A model generated the notes under the pieces. The model saw only the letters and a list, made by a program, of their open reading frames with translations. It did no database searches and had not been told where the DNA came from. Source: Cherax quadricarinatus (taxonomy: Eukaryota > Arthropoda > Malacostraca > Decapoda > Parastacidae). Taken from it: 64,000 nt of DNA. This document shows positions 1 to 10,268 of this stretch, one piece after another. The stretch lies in NCBI RefSeq assembly GCF_038502225.1, contig NC_091325.1:26543365-26607364 (forward strand). Direction: 5' to 3'. A program made the position numbers and the translations under genes. The first letter of the stretch is position 1; the number at the start of each line of letters is the position of its first letter.

Positions 1-430
1 AAGACTTTTAATATCAAAGTTGTATTTAAAAATCTTGATACAATATAAAACTTTTGATAAAGAATTCCCCCCAAAATACTGACGGATGTGTCTATAAGAT
101 TCCTTGTAAAATTTGCGATAAAGCTTATTACGGTTAAACAGGTAAAAATCTCGACTAAGATTAAAAAAAACATAAATATAGCATTAGAACTGGACAAGAT
201 TCCAATGCTCTATTTATTCATGTTAGAGATTTTAACCATCTAATCGATTTTCAAAAAGTTGAGAAAGTTGTATCAAGCAAGTCCATGGTTGACAGAAATA
301 TAATTGAATCTTATTTCATAAAAAAAGTTTTGAAAATAATATGAATATTTCATTTGGTTTACATAAATTAGATCCATTTATAATTAATAAAATTTGGGAA
401 GAATTTAATAATACATTAACCAAATAATAA
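1..430 (+). pseudogene. Penelope-like element, GIY-YIG endonuclease end (decayed)
   Basis: The plus strand translates, across stops and frameshifts, into the same C-terminal GIY-YIG region that is open on the minus strand at 21065-21439. Shared landmarks are the CKICDK cysteine motif, a YYG core, a KVEKVVSSKSMVDRN stretch and the end WEEFNNT. A stop interrupts the GIY-YIG core near 135 and a further stop and a frameshift follow. PLEs encode an RT fused to a GIY-YIG nuclease that nicks target DNA; only the nuclease end is left here and it cannot be functional. The copy runs off the left window edge. Confidence 0.8.
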
Positions 431-475
431 ATCTTAATTCTTGGGTAGAGTACTAGGGTTGGGCAAATGTTTTGT

Positions 476-858
476 TGTGGTAAATGGTTTAAAAACCGAC
501 AAGTTGAAGATTGAGACACTTATGCACATATGGGAATCTTTATTGAAGAAACGTTTCGCCACACAGTGGCTTCGTCAGTCCAATACAATGCAGAAAGGGT
601 AAGGAAAGGAGTAGTTTGGGGTAATCAGTCCCTCAGCCAGGAGCCGATGTGTTCAGTCCATCAATCTTTTAGAAAGTACAGCATAGGGCCGTAGAAGTGG
701 CTTATATACTGTAGTCAGGTGAGGCGAAGGAGGAGGAGGCGGGGTCATAGTGGTACCATCCACTAGTCTAAGTAGGTCTTCGTCCAAAGGTTGGACAAGT
801 TTTGAAGAATTCTTTGTATCAAGATCCCATGATGTTTCAGTGTCTGACAGATGTGATA
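476..858. repeat. PLE pseudo-LTR, first of two direct copies
   Basis: The segment starting with the motif AAATGGTTTAAAAA is repeated directly at 859, including the following block with CACACAGTGGCTTC. The middle part (about 594-745) is repeated again at 6725-6890. Tandem terminal repeats of this kind are typical of Penelope-like elements. A PLE GIY-YIG fragment lies immediately left and another PLE coding fragment lies at 7515-8022. Which PLE family owns this repeat is inferred, not proven. Confidence 0.6.
508..583 (-). ncRNA. Hammerhead-ribozyme-like motif in PLE pseudo-LTR
   Basis: Read on the minus strand: CTGACGA (578-572), an extra A (571), stem II GCCAC/GTGGC (570-566 with 562-558) closed by a TGT loop, then GAAA (557-554), and a GTC (517-515) at the cleavage position. 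Stem III can form from 554-549 paired with 516-521 (six pairs, two G-U). Stem I is weak: about five pairs with one bulge. PLE terminal repeats are known to carry hammerhead ribozymes. The unpaired A after CTGACGA departs from the canonical core, so activity is uncertain. Confidence 0.5.
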
Positions 859-954
859 AATGGTTTAAAAATCGAAAGGTTTATGACTGAGACACTTATA
901 CAACATATTGGAATCTTTATTGAAGAAATGTTTTGTCACACAGTGGCTTCATCT
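859..954. repeat. PLE pseudo-LTR, second copy, left part
   Basis: Direct repeat of 482-575. It is cut at 954, inside the conserved GTGGCTTCATC motif, by the 3' end of a minus-strand LINE-B. The missing half resumes at about 6734. In this copy the hammerhead-like core is also mutated (GAAA has become AAAA), so it is a dead version of the motif at 508-583. Confidence 0.6.
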
Positions 955-1368
955 ATCAATCAATCAATCAATCCATCAATCAATCAATTTTTATTTCTTT
1001 GCAAGTAGTGCATTGAGATAAGTATTTACAATAACGAATCGCAGTGCAAAGAGAGCCACTATCATGCCTAGGCATCATGAGCAGACTTAATTTGATGGCT
1101 TTACAGACTACTTAATACTAAAGAAATTTATCATATTTATTAAGTTGTACAATAGTTTCAATAGTAAATATTGAAATTATAATATGGGAATATAACATTG
1201 TGAGTTGTTGAAAGTAGTTTACAGTATGAGAATGCTACAACTGGGCGTAAGGCAGTATTATTTTGGGTAGGTATTTATACTACTATGTAATATTAATCAA
1301 TGTATGAACTTGGGCATCTAGTCTTGAAGTTTTAAAATTTAGGTAATTGGGAGATAAGTATTGAGTAT

Positions 1369-4183
1369 TTAGTCTAGGGTGAGTAAGTGGCTTTTGAGAA
1401 TAGTCTTAAATTGATGTTCAGACCGGGGTACTTTAGTATTTTTTGGCAATGAATTCCAAATTTTGGGGCCCTTTATGTGCATAGAGTTTTTACAGTGTAC
1501 ATCAAAAAGAGATCTGTGTCTTGTGTTAAGGTCCTGTGACCTGTTAAGGTTAGTGAGGAGAAGTTTGAGTGGAGGGTTTATGTTTGAGTGTAGTGTTCTA
1601 TGTATGTAGTAGGCACATGAGTAAGTATGAATGTTCTTTATGGTGAGCAAATTTAGACTTTTGAATAGAGGTGGAGTATGCTGGCGAGAGTGGGAATTTG
1701 TTATCATTCTGACTGCAGCCTCTTGATGGGTTATTAGTGGTCTTAGGTGGTTTAATGTTGTTGATCACCATGCACAAATTCCATATGTGAGATAAGAGTA
1801 GAAGAGTGAATGATAGTATGCCTACTGTCTTAGAGATTTTCTTGGAAATTTGTTGTATATGTGTCTGGAATTTGAGGCTACTGTCAAGGTGGATTCCTAG
1901 GAATTTTCCCTCTGTGAGTCTTGTGATGGGTGATCCGTTTAGCGTTATGTTAAGTGGAACATTTGCAGCTCTGGTTCCAAACTGAATGATACAGGTTTTG
2001 TCAGTATTTTGGGTAAGTTTATTAGTCATCATCCAGGTAGATATTTTCTGCAATTCGGCATTAACAGTGTTGGTGAGAATGACTGGGTTTGGGTGAGAGA
2101 AGACTTATGTAGTGTCATCTGCAAATAATATGGGTTTGAGTAGTTTTGATGCATTCGGTAGGTCATTGATGTAAATAAGAAAGAGGAGTGGTCCAAGGAC
2201 ACTTCCTTGTGGGACACCTGCTGTGATTGGTTGAGTGGAAGAGTTTGCACCATTTGTGTACATATATTGGCTTCTGTTACTAAGGTTTGTCTTTAGGTAG
2301 TTGAGGGAGTGCCCTCTTATACCATAGTGTGTTAATATAATGTGCAGCAATTCATGGTCGACTGTATCAAAAGCTTTACGTAAATCAATGCAGATTCCCA
2401 GCAGGACCTTTTTTTTACTTGAGAGCAGTGTATATATGTTCTAGCATATATACACTGAATCCAAACTGACAGGGGTTTAGTACGTTGTGTGAGACAAGGT
2501 AGAATAGATCTGTCTATGAATTAATTTTTCACAGATTTTAGAGAGCAGTGGTAAGTTAGATATTGGTCTATAGTTATTGAAGTCCGCTTGATCACCTCCT
2601 TTGTGGATCGGGGTGACTCTCGCTATTTTGAGAATTGCTGGGAAGGTAAAGGATTCGATGGATTTGTTAAAGAGTGTTGGTGACAATACTTGTGAAGCTT
2701 TTTTGTACATAAAAGGTGGCAAGTTACTTATGTCTCCTGCCTTGTTTTTAAGAGTGTTGATGATCAGCGAGACTTCTGTTGGGTTGGTTGGAGCTAGAAA
2801 TAGTGTATTTGCGTAGGTGCTCGTGAGGCAGTCTGATGGACGGGTATTTGAGCTTGGGATTTTGCTCGCTAGATTATTTCCTATAGTGGAGAAGAAAACA
2901 TTGAGTCTGTTTGCTGTTTCAGTTGGTGGGAGTAGGGGTTCGTCTGATTTTGTTAATTTGATTGTTTTGTTTTTTGGATATCTTTTTAATTAGTAGAATT
3001 TCAAATAGGGCTTTCCAGGTCTTTTTCATATCACCTTTTATGTTAAGTATTCTGTTTCATAATACAATTTTTTTGACCTTCTTATCAGGCTGGTAAGGGT
3101 TGATGAGTAACATTAGAATGGTCTCTAGTTATTTGACCCATTCGGTACTGTTTTTCATATTGGTGTTTTGTGTTAATGGATTTAAGATGCTGGGTGTTAG
3201 CCAGGGACTGTTCAGTTTCTTAGCTGTGATCTGTTTAGTTTTTTAAGAGCAACGTTTGTTATAGAGGTAGTGGTTTCTTTTTAGAAAATTATTAATACAT
3301 TCATTCGTATCTGTATATGTTTCAGGCTCATTATGCCAGTCGATGTTATTCATAGTTGTTATACAGTTATTAACAGCTGTCTCGTTATGTAATCTGAAGG
3401 TAACTTTAGTAGTGTCTTGGGGCAATTTACCTAGATTGGTTACGAGAAAGGTAGGGTAGTGTTCTGTGGTGTTGTCTGGGATTATACCTGATTTTAAAGG
3501 GGATATGGTGTTAGTCCAGATGTGCTCTAATAAAGAGATACCAGTCTCGGAGATTCTTGTAGGTTTTGTTATTGTTGGTATCAACAAGCAGTTGCTCATA
3601 GTATTTGTGAATTCGGTTACTTGTGGGTCCTGGTCTTGTAATAGATTTATGTTGAAATCTTCTGTGAGCAGCAAGTGATCTTTGTTCATATGTGCATCAG
3701 TTATCAAGTTTAATAAATTTTTCACTAAAATGGTAAATGTGGTACTCTGTAGATGTCTATCACTGTGAGGGTTTTTGCAGGTCTTTTGATTTAAATTTAG
3801 CTTTAATAATTTCTACATGTTCATCCCTTCTGCAAGAATTATTGATACATTCATGTTGATTTGAGTAGCATAGAGCTGTTAAACCCCCTTGCTGGTCTGT
3901 CGTACAGTTGTGTATGGCTGTGTAACCAGGAATGGCATGGACATCTGTAGTATCAGGCTTTAGCCAGGTTTCTGTGAGTGTGATGATTGACATACTGGAA
4001 TGATGCTGTGAGGTCATCGTAATGTTTGCTCAAAGATCTGACATTGTAATTAAAGACAGTTATGTTATTGTTTGCTCTGAGCAATGTCTTTGCTTGGTCT
4101 GCTGTATAATAATTACAGTTGCTGTTTGATTCGTGTAAGTCATTTAACAAGAAGTTAATATCAGGATCAGTACTTGTATTCAT
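1369..4183 (-). pseudogene. LINE-B copy 1 ORF2: endonuclease-RT, fragmented
   Basis: Reading from 4183 downward, an EEP-type endonuclease begins (NYNVRSLSKHYDDL, then LTETWLKP and a GDFN-like EDFNINLL, then PTRI...HIWTN). RT follows (TPIHKGGD...[29 protein letters not shown] near 2200, FADDTT near 2107-2122). The C-terminal region ends with the KGPKIWNSLP block near 1460. At least seven open pieces in shifting frames show it is dead. Function when intact: nicking the target and reverse-transcribing the LINE RNA. Confidence 0.75.
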
Positions 4184-4562
4184 AAGATTGAGAGTGACTC
4201 TACAACTAGACTTCTGAATAAAGTATTATGTTAAACTTAATAATTATAATACTAAACTAATTTATGTTACTAGCTAATGGATTGTTACAAGTAGTTTTAA
4301 AAAAATACAGAGATACAGTTTACTCTATATATAGAATGGAGTTGATGAATTTGTATTGAACTGTTATAGTTTTAGAGTTTGACAAAAGTTGTAGATTTGG
4401 AACAGAAGTTTACTGAACACAATAAAATTGCTTAGTATTGGAAGTGATTATTAAATTAAAAGTCTGCAGGTAATGGTAGTTATAAAAGAAAAATAAGAGA
4501 AAACAAAAATAATAGTTTATAATAGTAGATTAAGATAAGTAATTGTGAAATCCAGGTATTAT

Positions 4563-4744
4563 GTTAACTCTTATTATGGCACAAGTTTGTTAACTCTTAT
4601 TATGGCACAAGTTTGTTAACTCTTATTATGGCACAAGTTTGTTAACTCTTATTATGGCACAAGTTTGTTAACTCTTATTATGGCACAAGTTTGTTAACTC
4701 TTATTATGGCACAAGTTTGTTAACTCTTATTATGGCACAAGTTT
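4563..4744. repeat. 26-bp tandem repeat, seven copies
   Basis: The unit GTTAACTCTTATTATGGCAC followed by AAGTTT starts at 4563, 4589, 4615, 4641, 4667, 4693 and 4719, with essentially no divergence between units. It sits in the spacer between LINE-B ORF1 and ORF2. The homologous spacer at 8580-9430 lacks it, so it expanded in this copy or its recent lineage. Confidence 0.95.
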
Positions 4745-5460
4745 GACAATGTAATATTGCACTGGTTATCAATTCTATAATAATAGTATTAATAGTAAGC
4801 AAATAATGGTAAATTAAAAATAAAAAAATAGAAATAAAAAGAGAGAATATAGTGATCAATTGTACTAAAGTAAAATGGACTGATATTAAATATGGTGTTG
4901 AACAAAATTTAAGCAAATAATATTAATGTAAAAAAAAAATAATTTCTATTACGAGTATTAAATTTTTATTAACATCTATTAGGCTTCAATATTTTACTGG
5001 TGGTAATATTAGAGGTTTTAAAGGCAGTACAAAGTATTTAAATGTAAAGAACTACACTAAGAGAATATAATGATTAATTATATAGAGTAGAATGGACTGG
5101 TTGTAAATGTGGTATTAAAACAAACTTTTAGCAAGTAATGGTAATTAAAATAATATGTCAAAAATGTACAAAAGCAAAATGGATTGATGGTAAATATGGT
5201 ATTAAATAAATTTTTAGTATGTAATAGTAATTAATAGTATTTAAAAATATGGGGTTGCAAAATGGACATATAGTATTTATTAAACAATTATTTAAGCAAG
5301 AATTTAAGAAAAATACATAACATAAGGCGGCTAATTCTCACTAGTAAAATTGCATATACTGAGGTAGATGATTTTGATTATTAAGAGATAGTGTTGTGAA
5401 AGTTGTACAGTAATGGAGCAAAACATACACTACAACGTAGATCTTTGGTTTGGACATTGT

Positions 5461-6558
5461 TTAATCAGTTTCTGTAAGATTAGTATCCCGAAAGAATCGT
5501 GATAGTTCATTTTCATTTGTGATAGTATACAGTTGGCCTACATATGATTTCTTCACTAGAATTTTCCCGTCCCGTGTGAAGCATTGGTGGATTGTGTCAT
5601 TATTCTCCCGCTTAAATTTTCTGACTCTGTACAGGAGGTTCTGCCGTTTTTTGGTGAGACACTCGTTTATGTATAACTCTTTCTTTACTTTAATAGATGT
5701 GCTAATTAGGTCTCTTTTTCCTGTCATGTGTGTAGAATGTAAGCATAACACTTTTTCTACCATGGGATCCTAGTAACCTGGTTTCTTTTATTTCTGACAC
5801 TGGAACAGTAACTCTTGTTTGGTCACTAATGATCTGGAGAGTAATTTCTTGACTGTTTGCTTGGTTCATATCAGTGGGAAAAAATGAACTGTTACCTATA
5901 ACTGCGACTGACAGTTTTTCCTGCTCAGTTTTACCATCATGGAGCGCAAAGTAGTTACTGAACTAGTTATCCAAGTTGTTCTTCCACTCTTTTACTGCTT
6001 CCTCAACCTTTGTATTAAGAGATGTTATTTGTTCTGTGTGGCTGTCTATGACTCTTTGGAGGATTTTGCCAAAGTTAGTCATTGCAGATACTGATAACTT
6101 TTGTTCATGGCTGAGGAATTTGTTCTCAAGGTGTGTCATCCTGGTGTTTTGTTTTGCTAGCGTTTCCCGAAGATTCATATTTTCAATTAATAAGATGGAG
6201 ATGTATGACTTAAGGGTATCTGGATCGTTGGTCATACCCGAGACTTCTTGGTTGGCTGAATCTGGAGAAGAAAGATGAATTTGAGGGGGAGGCAGCCATG
6301 TTTGGTGTTATTGTTGTTGGGTCGCCCTGGGCGGTGGTGAGGGGGGGGGGGGGGTAGGCGAGTAGGCATCCTGGGTAGACAAGTTGAATAGTCGATTTTT
6401 CGGTGATTTCTTGCTGGCCTTGGTGCTGTTTCTTCAGAGATTACGCTTCGTAGTAATACAGGAGTAGTAGAAGTTGTTGTAGTTAAGGAGATTGCTATTG
6501 TTATACAAAGCTTGGGGTACGTTGCTTTAGGTTTGAGGGGCAGTCTTCCTTTGATCAT
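5461..6558 (-). pseudogene. LINE-B copy 1 ORF1 (coiled-coil, nucleic-acid-binding type), fragmented
   Basis: Three minus-strand pieces are seen: a low-complexity N-terminal part with poly-Pro (6232-6558), a leucine-rich coiled-coil-like stretch (5963-6235, ENMNLRETLAKQNTRMTHLE), and a C-terminal part (5461-5763) with LYINECLTKKRQNLLYRVR and QCFTRDGKILVK. The last block resembles the C-terminal domain seen in ORF1 proteins of many CR1/L2-like LINEs, which coat LINE RNA. Frameshifts separate the pieces. No zinc knuckle is clear to me. Confidence 0.6.
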
Positions 6559-6733
6559 CTATGTACTCGATTTGTAGGTTTCACTGTTGGTAATCTTAGG
6601 TCATTTTGGGCGCTACGTTGGGAAGTGCAATTTTGTTTGCAACTTGGTCATCATAGGAGCATTGGTAGGCTCTGGTTGTTGGAGAAAAGTACGGAGCTTG
6701 GAAGCCGCTGCCGCTGCCGAGTATGGTAGGCAA

Positions 6734-6892
6734 AGCAGAAAGGTGTAAGGAGATGAGGAGTTTGAGGTAATCAGTCCTTCACCTGGAGTCGATGTGTTCA
6801 GTCCATCAATCTTGTAGAAAGTACAGCATAAGGCCTTAGACGTGGCTTATATACTGTAGTCAGGTGAGGCGAAGCAGGAGGAGGCGGGGTCA
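6734..6892. repeat. PLE pseudo-LTR, second copy, right part
   Basis: Matches 588-745, including GTGTTCAGTCCATCAATCTT and GTGGCTTATATACTGTAGTC. It continues the copy cut at 954 and so brackets LINE-B copy 1. About a dozen bases expected between the two halves are missing, suggesting a small deletion at the LINE insertion site. Confidence 0.65.
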
Positions 6893-6918
6893 ACAATATA
6901 TTTAACATAGCCACATAA

Positions 6919-7512
6919 CTGGAATATTGCTGCACACTAACAGCACCTTTCAAGGCAGGTGAAATTGCTGACCTAGAAATTGTACAGAGAACCTTCACGG
7001 CGCGCATAACGGAGATAGAACACCTCAATTACTGGGAGCGCTTGAAGTTCCTGAACCTGTACTCCCTGGAATGCAGGCGGGAGAGATACATGATTATATA
7101 CACCTGGAAAATTCTAGAGGGACTAGTACCGAACTTGCACAAGAAAATCCCTCACAACGAAAGCAAAAGACTCGGCAGACGATGCAACATCCCCCCAATG
7201 AAAAGCAGGGGTGTCACTAGCACGTTAAGAGACAATACAACAAGTGTCAGGGGCCCGAGACTGTTCAACTGCCTCCTAGCATACATAAGAGGGATTACCA
7301 ATAGACCCCTGGCTGTCTTCAAGCAGGCACTGGACAAGCACCTAAAGTCGGTATCTGACCAGCCGGGCTGTGGCTCGTACGTTTGATTGCGTGCAGCCAG
7401 CAGTAACAGCCTGGTTGATCAGGCCTTGATCCACCATGAGGCCTGGTCACAGACCGGGCCGCGGGGGCGTTGACCCTCGGAACTCTCTCCAGGTAAACTC
7501 CAGGTAAACTGA
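6919..7512 (+). mobile_element. LINE-A copy 1, 5'-truncated 3' end
   Basis: Carries the last part of the LINE-A ORF2: LEYCCTLTAPFKAGEIADLE-like start, LECRRERYMIIYTWKILEGL, and RGPRLFNCL. It then runs into the family 3' end, with the SLVDQALIH block and two AACTCCAGGTA tail units near 7490-7512. Homology to the longer copies begins abruptly at about 6919, as expected from incomplete target-primed reverse transcription. A stop after SYV at 7384-7386 shows it is degenerate. Confidence 0.85.
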
Positions 7513-7514
7513 GA

Positions 7515-8022
7515 TATCCCAGGGATTTCGTTGAGAAGGCCCTACTATCAGCTAGGAAGACTTTCTACAGGATTGAACCTAAGGAAACGCCTGACAAGAA
7601 AAATGTATTGGTCTTGCCATACAGTGACAATTTGGTCTGCCTGCAGGAGGCAGTAAAGAAACAATATAAATCTGTCTTTTAAAAACACTGGGACAGTGTA
7701 ACAGAGATTGATCAAGAACACACCACCTAATAATGTCGGTGGTGTCTTCAAGGTCCCATGCACCCTTTGCCTACTCTCATGCATTGGTCAGACAAGTAAA
7801 CCTCTGGAAACCAGATTATCCCAACACCAGTACTCAGGCTCACTCACCGGAGTGGGCTGCCACCCAGATAATTGTACCCAACATTTCCATAATAGAAAGA
7901 AACATAATAGAGTCCTCACTCTTGAAACATGATAGGAATGCCATATATAACTCAAATTATGGGCTGTACAAACTCGATAGTTATTTAGTGGAGTCAATTG
8001 TGCACAGCCTTAAACAATAATG
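7515..8022 (+). pseudogene. Second Penelope-like family: linker and GIY-YIG end
   Basis: The plus strand encodes, in shifting frames, a linker (KNVLVLPYSDNL), then NNVGGVFKVPCTLC, CIGQTSKPLETRLSQHQYS (the GIY-YIG core), and ERNIIESSLLKHD...NYGLYKLDSYLVESIVHSL at the end. The order matches the C-terminus of PLE proteins but the sequence is clearly different from the family at 21065-21439. At least two frameshifts and a stop make it inactive. The RT part is absent, replaced on the left by LINE-A copy 1. Confidence 0.75.
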
Positions 8023-8039
8023 TTATACAAAACCACAGG

Positions 8040-8490
8040 ATTGCTTCTTATGCCAGGGGGGTTTCGTGATGTTTCGGTTATGTTCAACTAGAGTCTGCAA
8101 ACTGAACATCATGGTACGCCCGTCGCGCCCGTCGTGTAACTCGATATAATATATGATACCTTGTTAAGTCCGTCGCGAACGTCGATATTTTAATATGTTA
8201 GGTCTGCCGTCGGTAAAACTCATTCAGCTGCTGCTGCATACAGGTATCATAATGTGACAGGTGCTTTAGGTAATGTGCTGCAGTACAGACTGCTCCATAA
8301 GCAATATAACATCTTTAGTAAGGAAGTAGGTAGGTGTGCGATCATCCTAGGATAGCCCAAAAGAAATGTAAAGTGACCTATTAAGGTCCTAACTCATCTA
8401 GGTACAGTGGTACAAGATACACAAGGTACACATAGGTGGTTGCAACATGGTGATTGCAACTAGTTTAGTGGTTTAATGAATCAGGTTGTT
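8040..8490. repeat. Unidentified dispersed repeat, copy 1
   Basis: No coding potential is visible. About 290 bp (8200-8485) can be matched by eye to 27045-27335 in the same orientation. Shared blocks include GCTGCTGCATA, ATCCTAGGATAGCCC, GGTAC(A)ATGGTACA and the end GTAGTTTAGTGGTTT. It could be a solo LTR or a non-autonomous element; I do not recognise the family. Confidence 0.5.
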
Positions 8491-9811
8491 GGTAATATTA
8501 TAATTGTGATGATAATAATAATGACATTAGCAGATGATAGTTGATAATAATGATAGGAATGACATTTACTATCTTAGAGTACTCTTAAATACCTTGTACT
8601 ACCAAATAACCTCCAGTATAACTACCAGTGCAATATTGAATCCAAATAACTGTTCTTAAAATTTAATACTTGAAATAAACATTACTTTTTCATTTTATTT
8701 TATTTATTAATCTTTTTTGTAATCATTATTACTTACTAAAATTTTATTAAACACCATATTTACTACCAGTCAATTTTACTTTTGTACATTAATAATTATT
8801 TTATACTTTTCTTAACCTTTTGTTGCCAAACTTTCAAGATTCTATATTCAACTCCAACCTTAATATTATCCTTTGTACCTGTGTACCTGTGTACCTGTGT
8901 ACCTGTGTACCATCTTACTGTCATATTATAACCAAGTCATTGCCATTTTTATTTTTTTTTTATTATTCTTTTGGTACTTTAATTTGTGAATTTTATTTTG
9001 TCAATTTAAATCTAGTTATACTCTTGATCTTGTTAACAACCTATACCAGACCCTAGTGCAATTGCAAGTACCATTTTAATTTGTATTTTTATATTATAAG
9101 TTTATACCTAGTTGTACTTAGCTCATTCTAGCTCAATACATAGACAACACTAAATTCATTATATTAGACCTTAGTGCAATTACAAGAGTGAGTCTGGTGC
9201 CATTTATAATTTGTTTTTTTTATAGTATTAGTTTATACCTAGCTGTACTTTAGCTCATTCTAGCACAACACATAGACAATATCAACTTCATTATGTATAT
9301 TAGTGACTATACTCTATATGACCAAAGTGCTTTAGCGGTATACTTATCCAAACCTCCCACCACTACAGATATCAGTACTAGAACTCACCACATAATACAG
9401 GATATAAACAACCACTATTTAAACCTAAAAGATGAATGATCACGTTGACCCTGATCTAAACCTTCATAATCTAACACACAATCAAAACTTATTGGAAAGT
9501 AACTGCCTTTATTACACAGCATCACAAGCCAGCACTATCCTAAACACTGCTCAGTCTATCAGTACTTAACTACAACATCAGGTCCTTAAGCAAACACTAT
9601 GATGAACTCCTGGCACTCCTTGAGTCACTAAAGACACCCTTCTCCTGCATTATTCTTACTGAGACCTGGCTTAAGCAGGACACAATAGATATCTACCCAC
9701 TACCAGGATACACAGCAATCCACAACTGCATACCATACCAAGTTGAGGGTGGTACTACAATCAATTACTCTAACCAACTATCTTGTATTAGCACCAATTG
9801 CTTTAGTGATG

Positions 9812-9819
9812 AATATGGG
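9812..9819. repeat. hAT target-site duplication, left (AATATGGG)
   Basis: The 8 bases AATATGGG immediately left of the hAT terminus at 9820 are repeated exactly at 13486-13493, immediately right of the other terminus. An 8-bp duplication is the hallmark of hAT insertion. Confidence 0.95.
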
Positions 9820-10268
9820 CAGGGCCGGATTAAGAAATCTCCGGGCCCTAGGCTATTCAGATCGGCGGGGCCCCTTTGAGTTACGGGTAAGCAAAGCGAC
9901 CCCTTCCAGCTTGGGGGGGGGGGGGTCGGTGTGCATGTCTGTGAGCCTGTTTAAGGTCTAATTAAATACATTCTGACTATTTAGATTAAATTTAACAGGG
10001 AAAGTACATCAAGACAACCAAAACCATTTACCAAGAGCCATTATAACTATCTTGTTAAATCATGCATTTTAAAGAGAATAAACTCAAGACAGCATAGTAT
10101 TACTAGATTAGTGACATCATGTACCTATTATATTCAGCATAACCACTACAGCGCTATTATTCCCTTTATAAATCACTGACCATTATTGTTATCATTGCAT
10201 CATGCATAAGACTATTAAATCATATAAACTCAAGAAAGTAAAGAATTGTTTATATTCACAGGCACTTC

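Larger units (their letters stand above)
955..6733 (-). mobile_element. LINE-B copy 1 (L2/CR1-like non-LTR retrotransposon), nearly full length
   Basis: The 3' tail lies at 955-990 as repeated ATCAA on the plus strand. ORF2 remnants run from 4183 down to 1369, then come a spacer of about 1.27 kb and ORF1 remnants at 6558-5461. The 5' end is placed at about 6733, where the interrupted PLE pseudo-LTR resumes. The same 3' UTR recurs at 62200-62340, and the same spacer in plus orientation at 8580-9430. The element is broken by many stops and frameshifts. The clade is assigned from RT motifs such as [13 protein letters not shown] and FADDTT; a tree would be needed to separate L2 from CR1. Confidence 0.75.
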
